A stretch of 64,000 nt of DNA, taken from NCBI RefSeq assembly GCF_003710255.1, contig NZ_RHIB01000004.1, positions 1-64,000 on the forward strand, read 5' to 3'. Below are positions 63,286 through 64,000 of the stretch, one piece after another. The notes under the pieces are model-generated. The model was not told the DNA's origin. It did no database searches and saw only the letters and a program-made list of their open reading frames with translations. This DNA is from Alteribacter keqinensis (lineage in GTDB: Bacteria > Bacillota > Bacilli > Bacillales > Salisediminibacteriaceae). The position numbers and the translations under genes are program-made. Each line of letters begins with the position of its first letter. Position 1 is the stretch's first letter.

Positions 63286-64000
63286 ACTATGTAAATGCTC
63301 TGAAAGAATTAGCAGATGATAATGGTTCCCTCATTGAATGGGGGGAACCAATAGGCTTTGATGATTATAAGCTTCCTGAATTCAATACAGCAATATTCCC
63401 GGAATGGCTAGGGAACTTTGTAGAAGGGGTAGCAGAATCCACACAAACCCCGAAAGATGCTTCTGGAATAGCTGCAATTTCAATACTATCAACGATACTG
63501 GCAAGAAAGTATGAGGTCAAAATCGTCGATGGATGGATAGAGACGTTAAACACATATACTGTAATGGCATTGGGGTCGGCTAATCGTAAATCATCTGTCC
63601 TAAAAAGCTTTATCCAGCCTGTGATGGAGTATGAGCGAGAGCAAACACAACTACTGAAATCGGAGGTAGCTAAACAGCAACAGTGGTTCCAGGCGAAACA
63701 GAAACGAATTGAAAAGCTTGAAAAGGACTATGCAAGGAGCAACGACCCACAGATAATGGATGAAATCTTTTCAGTTCGAGAAGAAATTGAAACAGCGCCA
63801 ATAGTCACTTTGCCTTCATTTATCACCGCTGACTCAACCCCCGAGAAGCTGGCTGACTTAATGGCCAAAAATAATGAAAAGATATCAATCTTATCCGCAG
63901 AAGGGGCGGAAGTATTTCAAATGATGGCGGGGCGCTATGCAAAGTCATCTAATCTTGACATTTATTTAAAAGGTCATTCAGCTGACAACGTGTCGATCGA
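63282..64000 (+). CDS. DUF3987-type replication protein (partial, runs off window)
   Basis: Translation begins at ATGA overlapping the primase stop, and 239 codons are visible with no stop. It opens MNYVNALKELADDNGSLIEW, has ALGSANRKSSV at residues 96-106 resembling a Walker A loop, a coiled-coil segment near 120-165, and LPSFITADSTPEKLADLMAK. This order fits DUF3987 proteins that pair with prim-pol in mobile elements and are thought to be helicases. The C-terminal part is missing. Confidence 0.8.
   Translation, partial: MNYVNALKELADDNGSLIEWGEPIGFDDYKLPEFNTAIFPEWLGNFVEGVAESTQTPKDASGIAAISILSTILARKYEVKIVDGWIETLNTYTVMALGSANRKSSVLKSFIQPVMEYEREQTQLLKSEVAKQQQWFQAKQKRIEKLEKDYARSNDPQIMDEIFSVREEIETAPIVTLPSFITADSTPEKLADLMAKNNEKISILSAEGAEVFQMMAGRYAKSSNLDIYLKGHSADNVSI

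Larger units (their letters stand above)
59500..64000. mobile_element. integrated element at the 3' end of rpsI (left part)
   Basis: The canonical rplM-rpsI operon ends and is followed by a facing tyrosine integrase, a zinc-finger protein, a divergent control region, HTH and excisionase-like genes, a prim-pol and a DUF3987 protein. The 3' end of rpsI is a known target of tyrosine-integrase elements in Firmicutes. The layout suggests a phage-related island or small integrative element. The right end and its attachment repeat lie beyond the window, so the type cannot be settled. Confidence 0.85.

Overview
The window is a chromosomal segment of a low-GC Gram-positive bacterium of the family Bacillaceae. 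The gene order (rRNA operon end, ctsR-mcsA-mcsB-clpC-radA-disA-yacL-ispD-ispF-gltX-cysE-cysS-mrnC-rlmB-yacP-sigH-rpmG-secE-nusG, then the rplK, rpoBC, str, S10/spc/alpha, ECF and rplM-rpsI groups) is that of the Bacillus subtilis origin-proximal region. Many TTG and GTG starts, strong AGGAGG sites and TTGACA/TATAAT promoters fit. The exact genus cannot be read from the sequence.

Layout. 1-310: 3' end of 23S rRNA, 5S rRNA and the rrn terminator. 411-3230: accessory genes (LysE-family exporter, YqcI/YcgG-family protein, MgtC-family membrane protein). 3376-13238: class III heat-shock operon under a CtsR box, then radA, disA, yacL, ispD and ispF. 13914-19906: gltX, a T-box leader, cysE, cysS, mrnC, rlmB and yacP. 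20195-22496: sigH, rpmG, secE and nusG. 22530-25138: L11-L1 and L10-L12 transcription units with structured leaders. 25473-33680: ybxB and rpoBC. 33746-38712: ybxF, rpsL, rpsG, fusA and tuf. 39117-54386: S10-spc-alpha cluster from rpsJ to rplQ, including secY, adk, map, infA and rpoA. 54651-57937: ecfA1, ecfA2, ecfT and truA. 58465-59500: rplM and rpsI. 59500-64000: left part of an integrated element lodged at the 3' end of rpsI. It carries a tyrosine integrase, a zinc-finger protein of unknown function, a small HTH protein, an excisionase-like protein, a prim-pol primase and a DUF3987-type protein cut by the window end.

Most coding content is core translation, transcription and protein-quality-control machinery on the plus strand. 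Only the LysE gene and the two leftward genes of the integrated element are on the minus strand. The less ordinary content lies in four places: (1) a family of about 235-bp intergenic repeats with terminal inverted repeats, often beside fragments of a second GC-rich repeat; (2) structured leaders before rplK, rplA, rplJ, rpoB, sigH, cysE, rpsJ and rplM; (3) perfect palindromes before yqcI and ecfA1; (4) the rpsI-integrated island. The island's divergent control region and replication genes resemble phage-inducible islands or small integrative elements, but its leftward operon begins with an unfamiliar zinc-finger protein.
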